Part shown: positions 27,000 to 35,861 of the stretch, one piece after another
How positions within the stretch are numbered: position 1 is the first letter of the stretch
Layout: each line of letters begins with the position of its first letter
From: Bacteroides zhangwenhongii
GTDB lineage: Bacteria; Bacteroidota; Bacteroidia; Bacteroidales; Bacteroidaceae
NCBI RefSeq assembly: GCF_009193325.2
Contig: NZ_CP059856.1
Coordinates: forward strand, 4,278,001-4,342,000
Reading direction: 5' to 3'
Length of the DNA stretch: 64,000 nucleotides
Notes under the pieces: model-generated
Seen by the model: only the letters and a program-made list of their open reading frames with translations
The model's database searches: none
Told to the model about the DNA's origin: nothing
Translations under genes and position numbers: made by a program

Positions 27000-27773
27000 A
27001 TGAGAGAAAAACTAACAGTAATTAAGGTGGGTGGCAAAATCGTAGAAGAGGAAGCCACCCTTCGTCAGTTGTTAAATGACTTTGCTGCCATTGAAGGACA
27101 CAAAGTGCTGGTTCACGGCGGCGGTCGTTCGGCTACAAAGATTGCCGCACAACTGGGCATTGAAAGCAAAATGGTGAATGGTCGCCGTATTACTGATGCG
27201 GAGACATTGAAAGTGGTAACTATGGTGTATGGCGGTTTGGTCAATAAGAGTATTGTTGCCGGACTGCAGGCACGCGGAGTGAATGCACTCGGATTGACCG
27301 GAGCGGATATGAATGTGATCCGGTCGGTGAAACGTCCGGTCAAGGATGTGGATTATGGATTTGTTGGGGATGTGGAAAAGGTAGATGCAACTTTACTGTC
27401 GGATTTGATACACAAAGGAGTTGTTCCGGTGATGGCTCCATTGACACATGACGGACAGGGAAATATGCTGAATACCAATGCGGATACGATTGCCGGAGAG
27501 ACGGCTAAGGCTTTGTCGGCACTGTTTGATGTGACGTTGGTATATTGTTTCGAAAAGAAAGGAGTGCTGCGTGACGAGAACGATGACGATAGTGTGATTC
27601 CGCAGATTACCCGTGCCGAATTCGAACAATACGTAGCCAACGGCGTTATTCAAGGCGGTATGATTCCGAAGTTGGAGAACTCTTTTGAAGCAATAAATGC
27701 GGGGGTGTCGGAAGTGATAATCACCTTAGCGTCAGCGATTAACGACAATGGAGGAACAAGGATAAAAAAATAA
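27000..27773 (+). CDS. argB: Acetylglutamate kinase family (N-succinylglutamate kinase in Bacteroides)
   Basis: 257 aa amino-acid kinase fold. KVGGKIVEE near the N-terminus binds ATP phosphates, VHGGGRSATKIA the substrate, and NTNADTIAGETAKAL the nucleotide. It phosphorylates the gamma-carboxyl of N-acylglutamate, second step of arginine synthesis. Bacteroides arginine synthesis is known to run on succinylated rather than acetylated intermediates, so the true substrate is probably N-succinylglutamate. It sits 2 bp after speA, linking arginine supply to agmatine production. Start ATG 27000 is the only sensible one. Confidence 0.93.
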   Translation: MREKLTVIKVGGKIVEEEATLRQLLNDFAAIEGHKVLVHGGGRSATKIAAQLGIESKMVNGRRITDAETLKVVTMVYGGLVNKSIVAGLQARGVNALGLTGADMNVIRSVKRPVKDVDYGFVGDVEKVDATLLSDLIHKGVVPVMAPLTHDGQGNMLNTNADTIAGETAKALSALFDVTLVYCFEKKGVLRDENDDDSVIPQITRAEFEQYVANGVIQGGMIPKLENSFEAINAGVSEVIITLASAINDNGGTRIKK

Positions 27774-27796
27774 TTCAAAAAAAAGTAGTGGGCGCC

Positions 27797-27822
27797 TGTA
27801 ACTTTTCGTATCCTAGCCCGTC
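27797..27822 (+). promoter_or_regulatory. ECF-type promoter, probably autoregulatory
   Basis: TGTAAC (27797-27802), 16 bp, CGTC (27819-27822), 12 bp before the sigma gene start. The AAC -35 core with CGTC -10 is the usual form of ECF sigma promoters and differs from the TTTG/TAnnTTTG housekeeping type seen elsewhere, pointing to autoregulation. Confidence 0.5.
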
Positions 27823-27834
27823 ATTATTATAGAG

Positions 27835-28344
27835 ATGCAAGAAATCAGCTTCCGAAACGATATTTTGCCGTTGAAAGATAAACTCTTTCGATTGGCTCTC
27901 AGAATTACTCTGGATAGAGCCGAAGCCGAGGATGTCGTTCAGGATACCATGATAAGAGTGTGGAACAAGCGTGATGAGTGGTCGCAATTCGAATCGGTCG
28001 AAGCCTATTGCCTGATTGTGGCAAAGAATCTGGCGATAGACCGGAGTCAGAAGAAAGAAGCTCAGAATGTGGAACTCACTCCGGAAATGGAGGAGGAGCC
28101 TGATGCCAATAGTCCGTATGACCGGATGGTTCATGATGAAAAAATGAGGATCATTAACAGACTGGTCGATGAACTTCCCGAAAAACAGCGGCTTATCATG
28201 CAACTGAGGGACATTGAAGGTGAAAGCTATAAAAAAATTGCAGCCCTTCTGAATCTGACCGAGGAACAGGTAAAAGTAAATCTGTTCAGAGCCAGACAAA
28301 AGGTAAAACAAAGGTATTTAGAAATTGACGAATATGGATTATAA
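27835..28344 (+). CDS. ECF RNA polymerase sigma factor
   Basis: 169 aa with sigma region 2 (KLFRLALRITLDRAEAEDVV followed by QDTMIRVWNK, about 17-47) and region 4 (ELPEKQRLIMQLRDIEGESY then KKIAALLNLTEEQVKVNLFR, about 107-150). No region 3, as usual for ECF sigma-70 factors. The next gene starts inside its last codons (11-bp overlap), a common arrangement for an anti-sigma partner. A TGTAAC/CGTC promoter just upstream suggests it transcribes itself. The stimulus is unknown; no susC/fecR pair follows, so it is not the usual transport-linked type. Confidence 0.93.
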   Translation: MQEISFRNDILPLKDKLFRLALRITLDRAEAEDVVQDTMIRVWNKRDEWSQFESVEAYCLIVAKNLAIDRSQKKEAQNVELTPEMEEEPDANSPYDRMVHDEKMRIINRLVDELPEKQRLIMQLRDIEGESYKKIAALLNLTEEQVKVNLFRARQKVKQRYLEIDEYGL

Positions 28345-28813
28345 AGATATAGAACAGCTCTTGGAGCGATATTGGCAATGCGAGACTTCTGTTGAGGAGG
28401 AAGCGGCATTGCGTGACTTCTTCTTAAAAGAAGAGGTTCCGGCTCATCTGCTCCGTTATAAGAACTTGTTCGTTTATCAACAGGTTCAGCAAGAGGTAGG
28501 GCTGGGCGAAGACTTTGACGCGCGTATTCTGGCAGAGGTAGAGCCGGTGGTGGTAAAAGCAAAACGCTTGACGCTGGTCGGTCGCTTCGTTCCTCTGTTC
28601 AAGGCGGCTGCCGTAATTGCAATTATCCTGTCGTTGGGGAATGTGGCGCAACATTCTTTTTCCGGAGATGACGGAAGTGTATTGGCGGCAGATACCATTG
28701 GTAAACAGGTAACCGCACCGTCGGTCGCAATCTCGAATGACGTGAAAGCGGATCAGGCACTCGTCGACAGTTTGGCGAGGATTGATCATAAGGCGCACGT
28801 TATGAACGAATAG
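28334..28813 (+). CDS. Membrane protein, probable anti-sigma partner
   Basis: 159 aa from ATG 28334, overlapping the sigma gene by 11 bp. The N-terminal half is acidic and helical (DIEQLLERYWQCETSVEEEA), a single membrane helix lies near 85-105 (PLFKAAAVIAIILSLGN), and a short periplasmic tail follows. No zinc-finger (HxxxCxxC) anti-sigma motif is present. N-terminal cytoplasmic helices plus one membrane segment next to an ECF gene fit a membrane-bound anti-sigma factor, but the family is not recognised with certainty. Translation is probably coupled to the sigma gene. Confidence 0.7.
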   Translation: MDYKDIEQLLERYWQCETSVEEEAALRDFFLKEEVPAHLLRYKNLFVYQQVQQEVGLGEDFDARILAEVEPVVVKAKRLTLVGRFVPLFKAAAVIAIILSLGNVAQHSFSGDDGSVLAADTIGKQVTAPSVAISNDVKADQALVDSLARIDHKAHVMNE

Positions 28814-28934
28814 ACATTTTCATTTGCTTTAAACATATAATATAGTTAGTGTGCTTAATTAAAACAACAACGAAGGCGAAACTGTGAAGTTTTCAATTCT
28901 CTCAATTTTTTAGATTAAAACTAACTAAATAAAT

Positions 28935-28965
28935 GGGCTACCGCGTGATGCAGTAGCCCTTTTAT
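28935..28965 (+). terminator. Intrinsic terminator of the ECF sigma operon
   Basis: GGGCTAC (28935-28941) and GTAGCCC (28953-28959) form a 7-bp stem with an 11-nt loop, followed by TTTTAT. It lies about 120 bp after the membrane-protein stop; nothing coding was seen in between. Confidence 0.8.
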
Positions 28966-29004
28966 GTATCACCTTACTTTTTTTATTAATTTTGTGTCTC
29001 AATT

Positions 29005-29709
29005 ATGATGAAGGAAACAATTATAGAAGATAGTGAATTGGGATGTTTGATCGTGCGTGTTAATCCGCGTGCGCGAAGTCTGGTGTTCCGTACAAAGAGA
29101 GAAGCTGTCTATGTCTCGGTTCCTCCGGGCACTACATTGAAAGAAGTAAAGCAGGCGATCGAGAATCTTCGTGGAAAACTTCTGGCTTCCCGTCAAAAGA
29201 TGGGTCGGCCGTTGATTGATTTGAATTATAAGATTGAAGCTGAGTTTTTCAAACTGTCTCTGGTATCCGGAGAGAAAGACCGCTTTCTGGCAAATTCACG
29301 ATTGGGCTTTATGCAAATCGTTTGTCCGCCTGATGCGGACTTTGCGGACGAAAATCTGCAGGATTGGCTGCGTAAGGTGATTGAAGAATCAATGAGGAGG
29401 AATGCGAAAAGTATTCTTCCACCACGTTTGGAACGCTTGGCCAGGCAACATGGGCTGTCTTACACAAGCGTGAAAATAAATTCCAGCCAAGGCAGATGGG
29501 GGAGTTGCTCGGGTCGGAAAACTATTAATTTGTCCTATTATCTAGTGTTACTACCCTCTCATCTGATAGACTACGTACTTCTGCATGAACTGTGCCATAC
29601 CCGCGAGATGAATCACGGCGAACGTTTCTGGGCGCTTCTGAATCAATTTACGGAAGGCAAGGCATTGGCGCTTCGAGGAGAACTGAAGAAATATCGTACA
29701 GAAATATAA
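29005..29709 (+). CDS. YgjP/M48-like zinc metallopeptidase (DUF45)
   Basis: 234 aa. The C-terminal half has the zinc-binding HELCH motif (His194, Glu195, His198) followed by NHGERFW, plus INSSQGRWGSCSGRKTINLS, the signature of the YgjP/DUF45 family. Two Met codons begin the frame (29005 and 29008) and either may be used. Cytoplasmic, no signal peptide. The E. coli homologue's role is unclear, so peptidase activity is inferred from the motif only. It stands alone, 9 bp from a convergent gene. Confidence 0.9.
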   Translation: MMKETIIEDSELGCLIVRVNPRARSLVFRTKREAVYVSVPPGTTLKEVKQAIENLRGKLLASRQKMGRPLIDLNYKIEAEFFKLSLVSGEKDRFLANSRLGFMQIVCPPDADFADENLQDWLRKVIEESMRRNAKSILPPRLERLARQHGLSYTSVKINSSQGRWGSCSGRKTINLSYYLVLLPSHLIDYVLLHELCHTREMNHGERFWALLNQFTEGKALALRGELKKYRTEI

Positions 29710-29718
29710 GGCTTAATC

Positions 29719-30114
29719 CTATCGTGCCAGTTGCTTGATGCCATCCGCCTCTTTCTCAAACCGGTAAGTTTCTCCCTTCTCGCTAAGGTCAAAAGTGGAT
29801 ACCAGTTCCGTTTGATTGTCTACAATCAGTAATGCGCTCTGTTCGGCAAAACGACCGACTTCCACCGTGTACGGCTCTTCGGGCATGGTTCGGTTGGAAA
29901 TCAGACTGTCGTTGACAAATAAGGAAATGGAATCTCCGGCAAATCCTTTGACCAGGCTGATGGTATAGGTTTCGATGAAATGTCGTTCTTCCTGCTTTTC
30001 CCGTTGCAGGCGCATACTCATATAAATAAAAATAACAACGACAAAGATGACGGCAAAAGCCAGGATTCCGTTGCCTACCATGAACTGTTTATTGGTGTTT
30101 AGACGATGTGCCAT
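29719..30114 (-). CDS. Small single-pass membrane protein, unknown function
   Basis: 131 aa from the ATG at 30114 (MAHRLNTNKQF); the longer frame adds 12 residues without a better start. One membrane helix at about 15-38 (GILAFAVIFVVVIFIYMSM), then a periplasmic domain with VEVGRFAEQSALLIVD and STFDLSEKGETYRFEKEADG that may be a small beta-sandwich. TATCTTTG on the minus strand at 30148-30155 could be its -7 box. The product is not recognised; conservation in Bacteroides is likely but was not tested. Confidence 0.75.
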   Translation of the reverse strand: MAHRLNTNKQFMVGNGILAFAVIFVVVIFIYMSMRLQREKQEERHFIETYTISLVKGFAGDSISLFVNDSLISNRTMPEEPYTVEVGRFAEQSALLIVDNQTELVSTFDLSEKGETYRFEKEADGIKQLAR

Positions 30115-30188
30115 AGTGCTTATTTTTTTAATTGCGGTGTAAAGATACAAAGATAAGGCTGTTAATTCATACTTTTTTTCTTTAATGT

Positions 30189-30219
30189 TTTGTAGTCGAA
30201 CAGATTATTTATATCTTTG
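30189..30219 (+). promoter_or_regulatory. Promoter of the rimP-nusA-infB operon
   Basis: TTTG (30189-30192), 19-bp spacer, TATCTTTG (30212-30219), an exact match to the Bacteroidetes promoter. The predicted start near 30226 gives a leader of about 60 nt that contains a hairpin and T tract. Confidence 0.75.
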
Positions 30220-30241
30220 CAACCGAAAACGGATGAAAGGT

Positions 30242-30267
30242 GGAGGGGCGATTAAGCTCCTTTTTTT
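30242..30267 (+). terminator. Attenuator-like hairpin in the rimP leader
   Basis: GGAG (30242-30245) and CTCC (30257-30260) form a short stem, extendable by A/G-T pairs around a bulge, immediately followed by seven T (30261-30267). It lies between the operon promoter and the rimP ATG at 30287. The stem is weak, so it is more likely a regulated attenuator than a full terminator. Confidence 0.5.
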
Positions 30268-30286
30268 GTTCTTATATAGTTAATAA

Positions 30287-30754
30287 ATGATAGAAAAGAA
30301 AACTGTTTGTCAGATTGTAGAAGAGTGGCTGGAAGGAAAAGACTACTTTCTAGTAGAAGTGACCGTGAGCCCGGATGACAAGATCGTGGTTGAGATAGAC
30401 CATGCGGAAGGTGTTTGGATTGAAGATTGTGTGGAGCTTAGCCGCTACATAGAGTCGAAACTGAACCGTGAAGAGGAGGATTATGAACTGGAAGTGGGTT
30501 CGGCCGGTATCGGACAGCCCTTTAAGGTGCTGCAACAGTATTACATCCACATCGGACAGGAAGTGGAAGTGATGACTAAGGGTGGACAGAAACTGACCGG
30601 TGTTCTGAAAGATGCGGATGAAGAGAAATTTACAGTGTCTGTACAGAAGAAAGTGAAAATGGAAGGTGCTAAGCGTCCGAAACTGGTGGAAGAGGACGAA
30701 ACCTTCACTTACGAGCAAATAAAATATACTAAATACTTAATTAGCTTTAAATAG
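30287..30754 (+). CDS. rimP: Ribosome maturation factor RimP
   Basis: 155 aa. Needed for maturation of the 30S subunit. Characteristic stretches are YFLVEVTVSPDDKIVVEIDH, IEDCVELSRYIESKL and DYELEVGSAGIGQPF (E. coli: LEVSSPGLDRPL), followed by the C-terminal SH3-like domain (GQKLTGVLKDADEEKFTV). First gene of the conserved rimP-nusA-infB operon; nusA begins 2 bp after its stop. The classic SSPG motif reads GSAG here, a Bacteroidetes variant. Confidence 0.95.
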   Translation: MIEKKTVCQIVEEWLEGKDYFLVEVTVSPDDKIVVEIDHAEGVWIEDCVELSRYIESKLNREEEDYELEVGSAGIGQPFKVLQQYYIHIGQEVEVMTKGGQKLTGVLKDADEEKFTVSVQKKVKMEGAKRPKLVEEDETFTYEQIKYTKYLISFK

Positions 30755-30756
30755 TT

Positions 30757-32022
30757 ATGGCCAAAAAAGAAGAAACAATCAGCTTGATTGATACATTTTC
30801 GGAATTTAAGGAACTGAAAAATATCGATAGAACGACGATGGTTAGCGTACTGGAAGAGTCGTTTCGTAGTGTTATCGCGAAAATGTTTGGCACCGATGAG
30901 AATTACGACGTGATCGTGAACCCGGACAAGGGGGACTTCGAGATATGGCGTAACCGTGAAGTTGTGGCCGATGAAGACCTGACGAACCCGAATATGCAGA
31001 TCTCATTGAGTGAAGCGCAGAAAATCGATGCTTCCTATGAGGTGGGTGAAGAGGTGACTGACGAAGTGATCTTTGCCAAATTCGGTCGTCGTGCTATCCT
31101 GAATCTCCGCCAGACATTGGCTTCCAAGATTCTGGAATTGGAAAAAGACAGTATTTATAATAAATATATAGATAAGGTAGGTACAATCATCAATGCAGAA
31201 GTTTATCAAATCTGGAAAAAGGAAATGTTGCTTCTGGACGATGAAGGAAACGAGTTGCTGTTGCCGAAGACGGAGCAAATCCCAAGCGATTTCTATCGTA
31301 AAGGTGAAACGGCCCGTGCGGTGGTTGCCCGCGTGGACAACAAGAATAATAATCCTAAGATTATCTTGTCACGTACTTCTCCCGTTTTCCTGCAACGTCT
31401 GTTCGAGATGGAAGTACCCGAAATTAATGATGGTTTGATTACCATTAAGAAGATTGCCCGTATTCCCGGCGAACGTGCCAAGATTGCGGTGGAATCATAC
31501 GATGACAGAATCGACCCCGTAGGAGCCTGCGTAGGTGTAAAGGGTAGTCGTATTCATGGCATTGTTCGTGAATTGCGCAATGAGAATATTGATGTAATCA
31601 ATTATACATCGAACATTTCATTGTTTATACAGCGTGCTTTGAGCCCGGCTAAGATTTCTTCTATCCGTCTGAACGAGGAGGAGAAAAAAGCGGAGGTATT
31701 CCTCAAACCGGAAGAAGTTTCGTTGGCTATCGGTAAAGGCGGTTTGAATATCAAACTGGCCAGTATGTTAACTGAGTACACTATCGACGTGTTCCGTGAG
31801 TTGGATGAGAGTGTAGCTGATGAGGATATCTATCTCGATGAATTCAGAGACGAAATCGACGGATGGGTGATCGACGCTATCAAAGCTATCGGCATCGATA
31901 CGGCGAAGGCTGTGTTGAATGCTCCTCGTGAGATGTTGATTGAAAAGACGGACTTGGAAGAAGAGACGGTGGACGAGGTAATACGCATTTTGAAATCGGA
32001 GTTTGAAGAAAGTGAGAATTGA
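30757..32022 (+). CDS. nusA: Transcription termination/antitermination factor NusA
   Basis: 421 aa. N-terminal RNA-polymerase-binding domain (about 1-130), S1 domain (about 135-200, GTIINAEVYQIWKKEMLLL), KH domains (about 230-345, GACVGVKGSRIHGIVRELRN and VSLAIGKGGLNIKLASML) and a short C-terminal helical tail. It binds RNA polymerase and nascent RNA, setting pausing, termination and antitermination. It lacks the two acidic repeats of the E. coli protein, as in many non-proteobacteria. The last codons (SEN, stop) lie inside the heptad repeat that follows, so the repeat contributes to its C-terminus. Confidence 0.96.
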   Translation: MAKKEETISLIDTFSEFKELKNIDRTTMVSVLEESFRSVIAKMFGTDENYDVIVNPDKGDFEIWRNREVVADEDLTNPNMQISLSEAQKIDASYEVGEEVTDEVIFAKFGRRAILNLRQTLASKILELEKDSIYNKYIDKVGTIINAEVYQIWKKEMLLLDDEGNELLLPKTEQIPSDFYRKGETARAVVARVDNKNNNPKIILSRTSPVFLQRLFEMEVPEINDGLITIKKIARIPGERAKIAVESYDDRIDPVGACVGVKGSRIHGIVRELRNENIDVINYTSNISLFIQRALSPAKISSIRLNEEEKKAEVFLKPEEVSLAIGKGGLNIKLASMLTEYTIDVFRELDESVADEDIYLDEFRDEIDGWVIDAIKAIGIDTAKAVLNAPREMLIEKTDLEEETVDEVIRILKSEFEESEN

Positions 32023-32085
32023 GAATTGAGAGTTGAGAGTGAATGTGGATTTTCTTCCACTCTCCACTCTCAATTCTCCACTCTC
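32014..32085. repeat. Inverted array of GAGARTK heptads between nusA and infB
   Basis: Four tandem heptads GAGAATT, GAGAATT, GAGAGTT, GAGAGTG (32014-32041) face four complementary heptads CACTCTC, CACTCTC, AATTCTC, CACTCTC (32058-32085) across a 16-nt loop. The arms can pair over about 28 bp with a few mismatches. The array begins inside the nusA stop region and occupies most of the 101-bp gap to infB. Confidence 0.85.
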
Positions 32086-32123
32086 CACTTCTTAAAGCTC
32101 CATTTATTCATTAAATTTAAAAT

Positions 32124-35100
32124 ATGACGATAAGGTTAAACAAAGTTACAAGAGATTTGAACGTAGGAATCGCGACGGTAGTTGAGTTCCTGCAAAAGAA
32201 GGGGTATACCGTTGAGGCTAATCCTAATACAAAAATTAGCGAGGAGCAATACGCTATACTCGTAAAAGAGTTTAGTACAGATAAGAACCTTAGACTTGAG
32301 TCGGAGCGTTTCATTCAGGAACGTCAGAATAAGGATCGTAATAAGGCGTCGGTATCGATTGAAGGCTTTGAAAAGCAGCCGGAAAAACCGAAGTCGGAAG
32401 ATGTGATCAAAACAGTCGTACCGGAGGATGCACGCCCGAAGTTTAAACCTGTCGGGAAAATTGACTTGGATAAATTGAACGGTCGTAGAACTGAGAAAGT
32501 TGAGAAAGAACCGGAACAGAAGAAAGAAACTGTTGAAGAACGTCCAGTAGCTCAACCGGAAGTGAAGAAGGAACCTGAGGTGAAGGTAGAAGAGGTGGTA
32601 GCGCCTGTTCAGGCGGAACCTGTGGCTAAACAAGTTGAACCGGTCAAACAGGCAGAACCGGTGAAGCAACCGGAGGCTGTAAAACCGGAACCGGTGAAAG
32701 AACCGGAACCTATAGTGGAAAAGCAACCGGCAGAAGTTGAAAAAGTAGTGGAGGAAGTGATTAAAGAAGAGCCGAAGGTAGAAGTTGCACCTGTGAAGGC
32801 GGAAGAACATAACAGCATGGAACAACCTGTGAAAGCAGTATCGGCGGAAATAGCTCCGGAGACAACGGTAGAGGTAGAGAAAGAAACTTCTAAAGAAGAA
32901 GAGATATTCAAGATCCGTCAACCGGAATTGGGTGCGAAAATCAATGTAATCGGTCAGATTGACCTGGCTGCATTGAACCAGTCTACCCGTCCTAAGAAAA
33001 AATCGAAGGAAGAGAAACGCCGCGAACGTGAAGAGAAAGAGAAAATCCGTCAGGATCAGAAGAAGTTGATGAAAGAAGCTATCATTAAAGAGATTCGCAA
33101 GGATGACTCGAAACTGCAGAAGGGTGGAGTGAAAGATAATGTTGACGCGGCCGGAAACAAGAAAAAGCGGAACCGTATCAACAAAGAGAAGGTGGACGTG
33201 AACAACGTGGCTACTTCGGGCTTTGCTGCTCCGAGACCGAATGTGCAAGGCAAAGGCGGTAACAATGGTGGCGGCAACAACCAGGGTGGCAATAATAACC
33301 GTAAAAATAATAATAAGGATCGCTTCAAGAAACCGGTTATCAAACAGGAGGTAAGCGAGGAAGATGTAGCAAAGCAGGTAAAAGAAACTCTAGCTCGTCT
33401 GACAACCAAAGGTAAGAATAAGACTTCCAAATATCGTAAAGAGAAACGCGAGATGGCTTCCAACCGTATGCAGGAATTGGAAGATCAGGAAATGGCGGAC
33501 AGCAAGGTATTGAAGCTGACCGAATTCGTTACGGCTAATGAACTGGCAACGATGATGGATGTTTCTGTCAACCAGGTAATCGCCACTTGTATGAGTATCG
33601 GTATCATGGTTTCCATCAATCAGCGTCTGGATGCTGAAACAATTAATCTGGTGGCTGAAGAATTCGGATTCAAGACCGAATATGTAAGTGCGGAAGTTGC
33701 TCAGGCTATTGTGGAAGAGGAAGACGCTCCGGAAGATCTGGAACCGCGCGCTCCGATTGTTACGGTGATGGGACATGTTGACCACGGTAAGACTTCATTG
33801 CTTGACTATATCCGTAAGGCGAATGTGATTGCCGGTGAGGCCGGAGGTATCACACAGCATATCGGTGCATATAATGTGAAGTTGGAGGACGGACGCCGTA
33901 TCACATTCCTCGATACTCCGGGTCATGAGGCGTTTACCGCTATGCGTGCCCGTGGTGCGAAAGTTACGGATATCGCCATTATTATTGTAGCTGCCGATGA
34001 TAACGTCATGCCGCAAACAAAGGAAGCAATCAACCATGCGATGGCGGCAGGTGTACCTATTGTCTTTGCTATTAATAAGGTTGATAAGCCGACGGCAAAT
34101 CCGGATAAGATTAAGGAAGAACTGGCTGCCATGAACTATCTTGTTGAAGAATGGGGTGGTAAATATCAGTCACAAGATATCTCTGCCAAGAAAGGTATAG
34201 GTGTGGAAGATTTGTTGGAAAAGGTATTGCTGGAAGCGGAAATGCTTGATCTGAAAGCAAATCCGAACCGTAATGCTACAGGTTCCATTATCGAGTCTTC
34301 ATTGGACAAGGGACGTGGATATGTAGCTACTGTGCTGGTATCTAACGGTACTTTGAAAGTGGGAGACATCGTATTGGCAGGAACAAGCTACGGACGTGTG
34401 AAGGCTATGTTCAACGAACGTAATCAGCGTATCAAGGAAGCAGGACCTGCCGAACCGGCATTGATTCTGGGATTGAATGGCGCTCCTGCCGCAGGTGACA
34501 CATTCCACGTGGTAGAAAGCGATCAGGAAGCCCGTGAAATTACCAACAAACGTGAGCAGCTGGCTCGCGAACAGGGCTTGCGTACGCAGAAGATCCTTAC
34601 ATTGGATGAGCTGGGTCGTCGTATCGCTTTGGGTAACTTCCAGGAATTGAACATCATTGTGAAGGGTGACGTGGACGGTTCTGTCGAAGCATTGAGCGAC
34701 TCCTTGATTAAGTTGTCTACCGAACAGATCCAGGTTAATGTAATCCATAAGGGTGTGGGAGCAATCTCCGAGTCGGATGTTTCTCTGGCTGCCGCTTCAG
34801 ATGCGATTATCGTCGGATTCCAGGTACGTCCTTCGGGTGCTGCCGCTAAGATGGCGGAACAGGAAGGTGTCGATATCCGCAAATACTCTGTCATCTATGA
34901 TGCAATCGAGGAGGTGAAAGCCGCTATGGAAGGTATGTTGGCACCGGAACTGAAAGAACAGGTGACAGCTACGATCGAAGTGCGTGAAGTATTCAACATC
35001 ACGAAGGTGGGACTTGTAGCAGGTGCGATGGTGAAGACCGGAAAGGTGAAACGCAGCGACAAGGCTCGTTTGATCCGCGATGGTATCGTTATCTTTACCG

Positions 35101-35252
35101 GAAACATCAACGCTTTGAAACGCTTCAAGGACGATGTGAAGGAAGTGGGTACAAACTTCGAGTGTGGTATCAGTCTGGTGAATTGCAATGACATGAAGGT
35201 GGGCGATATGATCGAGACATTCGAGGAAATAGAAGTGAAACAGACATTATAA
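32124..35252 (+). CDS. infB: Translation initiation factor IF-2
   Basis: 1042 aa. GTPase that brings initiator tRNA to the 30S subunit. An N-terminal IF2_N-like helical domain ([20 protein letters not shown]) is followed by a very long low-complexity charged linker (Pro/Glu/Lys/Val rich to about 260, then a Gly/Asn stretch near 380-390) and a second IF2_N domain near 465-515. The G domain has [12 protein letters not shown] (about 550), [15 protein letters not shown] and NKVDKP. Domains II-IV follow with [16 protein letters not shown] and [14 protein letters not shown]. The length is normal for Bacteroides. Confidence 0.97.
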   Translation: MTIRLNKVTRDLNVGIATVVEFLQKKGYTVEANPNTKISEEQYAILVKEFSTDKNLRLESERFIQERQNKDRNKASVSIEGFEKQPEKPKSEDVIKTVVPEDARPKFKPVGKIDLDKLNGRRTEKVEKEPEQKKETVEERPVAQPEVKKEPEVKVEEVVAPVQAEPVAKQVEPVKQAEPVKQPEAVKPEPVKEPEPIVEKQPAEVEKVVEEVIKEEPKVEVAPVKAEEHNSMEQPVKAVSAEIAPETTVEVEKETSKEEEIFKIRQPELGAKINVIGQIDLAALNQSTRPKKKSKEEKRREREEKEKIRQDQKKLMKEAIIKEIRKDDSKLQKGGVKDNVDAAGNKKKRNRINKEKVDVNNVATSGFAAPRPNVQGKGGNNGGGNNQGGNNNRKNNNKDRFKKPVIKQEVSEEDVAKQVKETLARLTTKGKNKTSKYRKEKREMASNRMQELEDQEMADSKVLKLTEFVTANELATMMDVSVNQVIATCMSIGIMVSINQRLDAETINLVAEEFGFKTEYVSAEVAQAIVEEEDAPEDLEPRAPIVTVMGHVDHGKTSLLDYIRKANVIAGEAGGITQHIGAYNVKLEDGRRITFLDTPGHEAFTAMRARGAKVTDIAIIIVAADDNVMPQTKEAINHAMAAGVPIVFAINKVDKPTANPDKIKEELAAMNYLVEEWGGKYQSQDISAKKGIGVEDLLEKVLLEAEMLDLKANPNRNATGSIIESSLDKGRGYVATVLVSNGTLKVGDIVLAGTSYGRVKAMFNERNQRIKEAGPAEPALILGLNGAPAAGDTFHVVESDQEAREITNKREQLAREQGLRTQKILTLDELGRRIALGNFQELNIIVKGDVDGSVEALSDSLIKLSTEQIQVNVIHKGVGAISESDVSLAAASDAIIVGFQVRPSGAAAKMAEQEGVDIRKYSVIYDAIEEVKAAMEGMLAPELKEQVTATIEVREVFNITKVGLVAGAMVKTGKVKRSDKARLIRDGIVIFTGNINALKRFKDDVKEVGTNFECGISLVNCNDMKVGDMIETFEEIEVKQTL

Positions 35253-35276
35253 ACTGTACTGTATTGAGAATAAACG

Positions 35277-35316
35277 GAGGCACAGAGTGAATTATAACTC
35301 CGTGCCTCTTTTTTCT
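35277..35316 (+). terminator. Terminator of rimP-nusA-infB
   Basis: GAGGCACAGAGT (35277-35288) and ACTCCGTGCCTC (35297-35308) pair over 12 positions with one A-C mismatch, loop of 8, followed by TTTTTT. It ends only 15-17 bp before the cvpA start, so the cvpA-suf genes need their own promoter or read-through; no clear TAnnTTTG was found there. Confidence 0.9.
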
Positions 35317-35330
35317 TTATAGAAAGGAAT

Positions 35331-35861
35331 ATGACAACGATTGATATAATAATCCTTATAGTAGTGGGTGCAGGGGCGATTGTAGGCTTTATAAAGGGCT
35401 TTATCCGTCAGTTGGCCTCTATCTTGGGATTGATAGTCGGTTTGCTGGCGGCAAAGGCTTTGTATGCTTCTTTGGCGGAGAAGCTCTGTCCGGCAGTGAC
35501 AGATTCGATGACCGTTGCGCAGGTATTGGCTTTCATAATGATATGGATTGCCATTCCGTTGATTTTTGTGCTGATTGCCTCCTTGTTGACAAAAGCGATG
35601 AAAGCCATTTCGCTGAACTGGTTGAACCGTTGGCTGGGAAGCGGGTTGGGAGCGCTTAAATTTTTGTTATTGACAAGTGTGGTGATTGGAGCGATAGAGT
35701 TTGTGGATGGCGATAATAAGTTAATTAGTGCAACAAAAAAGGAAGAATCCTTGTTATATTATCCGATGGAGACGTTTGCGGGAATTTTTTTCCCTGCTGC
35801 AAAGAATATGACTCAACAATATATATTAGAGAATAAAGATGCAACAAGAAGAACCCAATAA
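35331..35861 (+). CDS. cvpA: CvpA-family membrane protein
   Basis: 176 aa, four predicted membrane helices. The opening [20 protein letters not shown] and [20 protein letters not shown] are typical of CvpA (colicin V production protein family), an inner-membrane family linked in other bacteria to envelope stress. It overlaps sufB by 23 bp in a different frame, so translation may be coupled, but any functional link to Fe-S assembly is unknown. The C-terminal tail (about 140-176) is soluble. Confidence 0.85.
   Translation: MTTIDIIILIVVGAGAIVGFIKGFIRQLASILGLIVGLLAAKALYASLAEKLCPAVTDSMTVAQVLAFIMIWIAIPLIFVLIASLLTKAMKAISLNWLNRWLGSGLGALKFLLLTSVVIGAIEFVDGDNKLISATKKEESLLYYPMETFAGIFFPAAKNMTQQYILENKDATRRTQ

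Noticed and set aside
32136..33248. 370-codon open frame antisense to infB
   Set aside because: It mirrors the low-complexity charged linker of IF-2; its Phe/Leu/Arg-rich product has no recognisable domain and no promoter.
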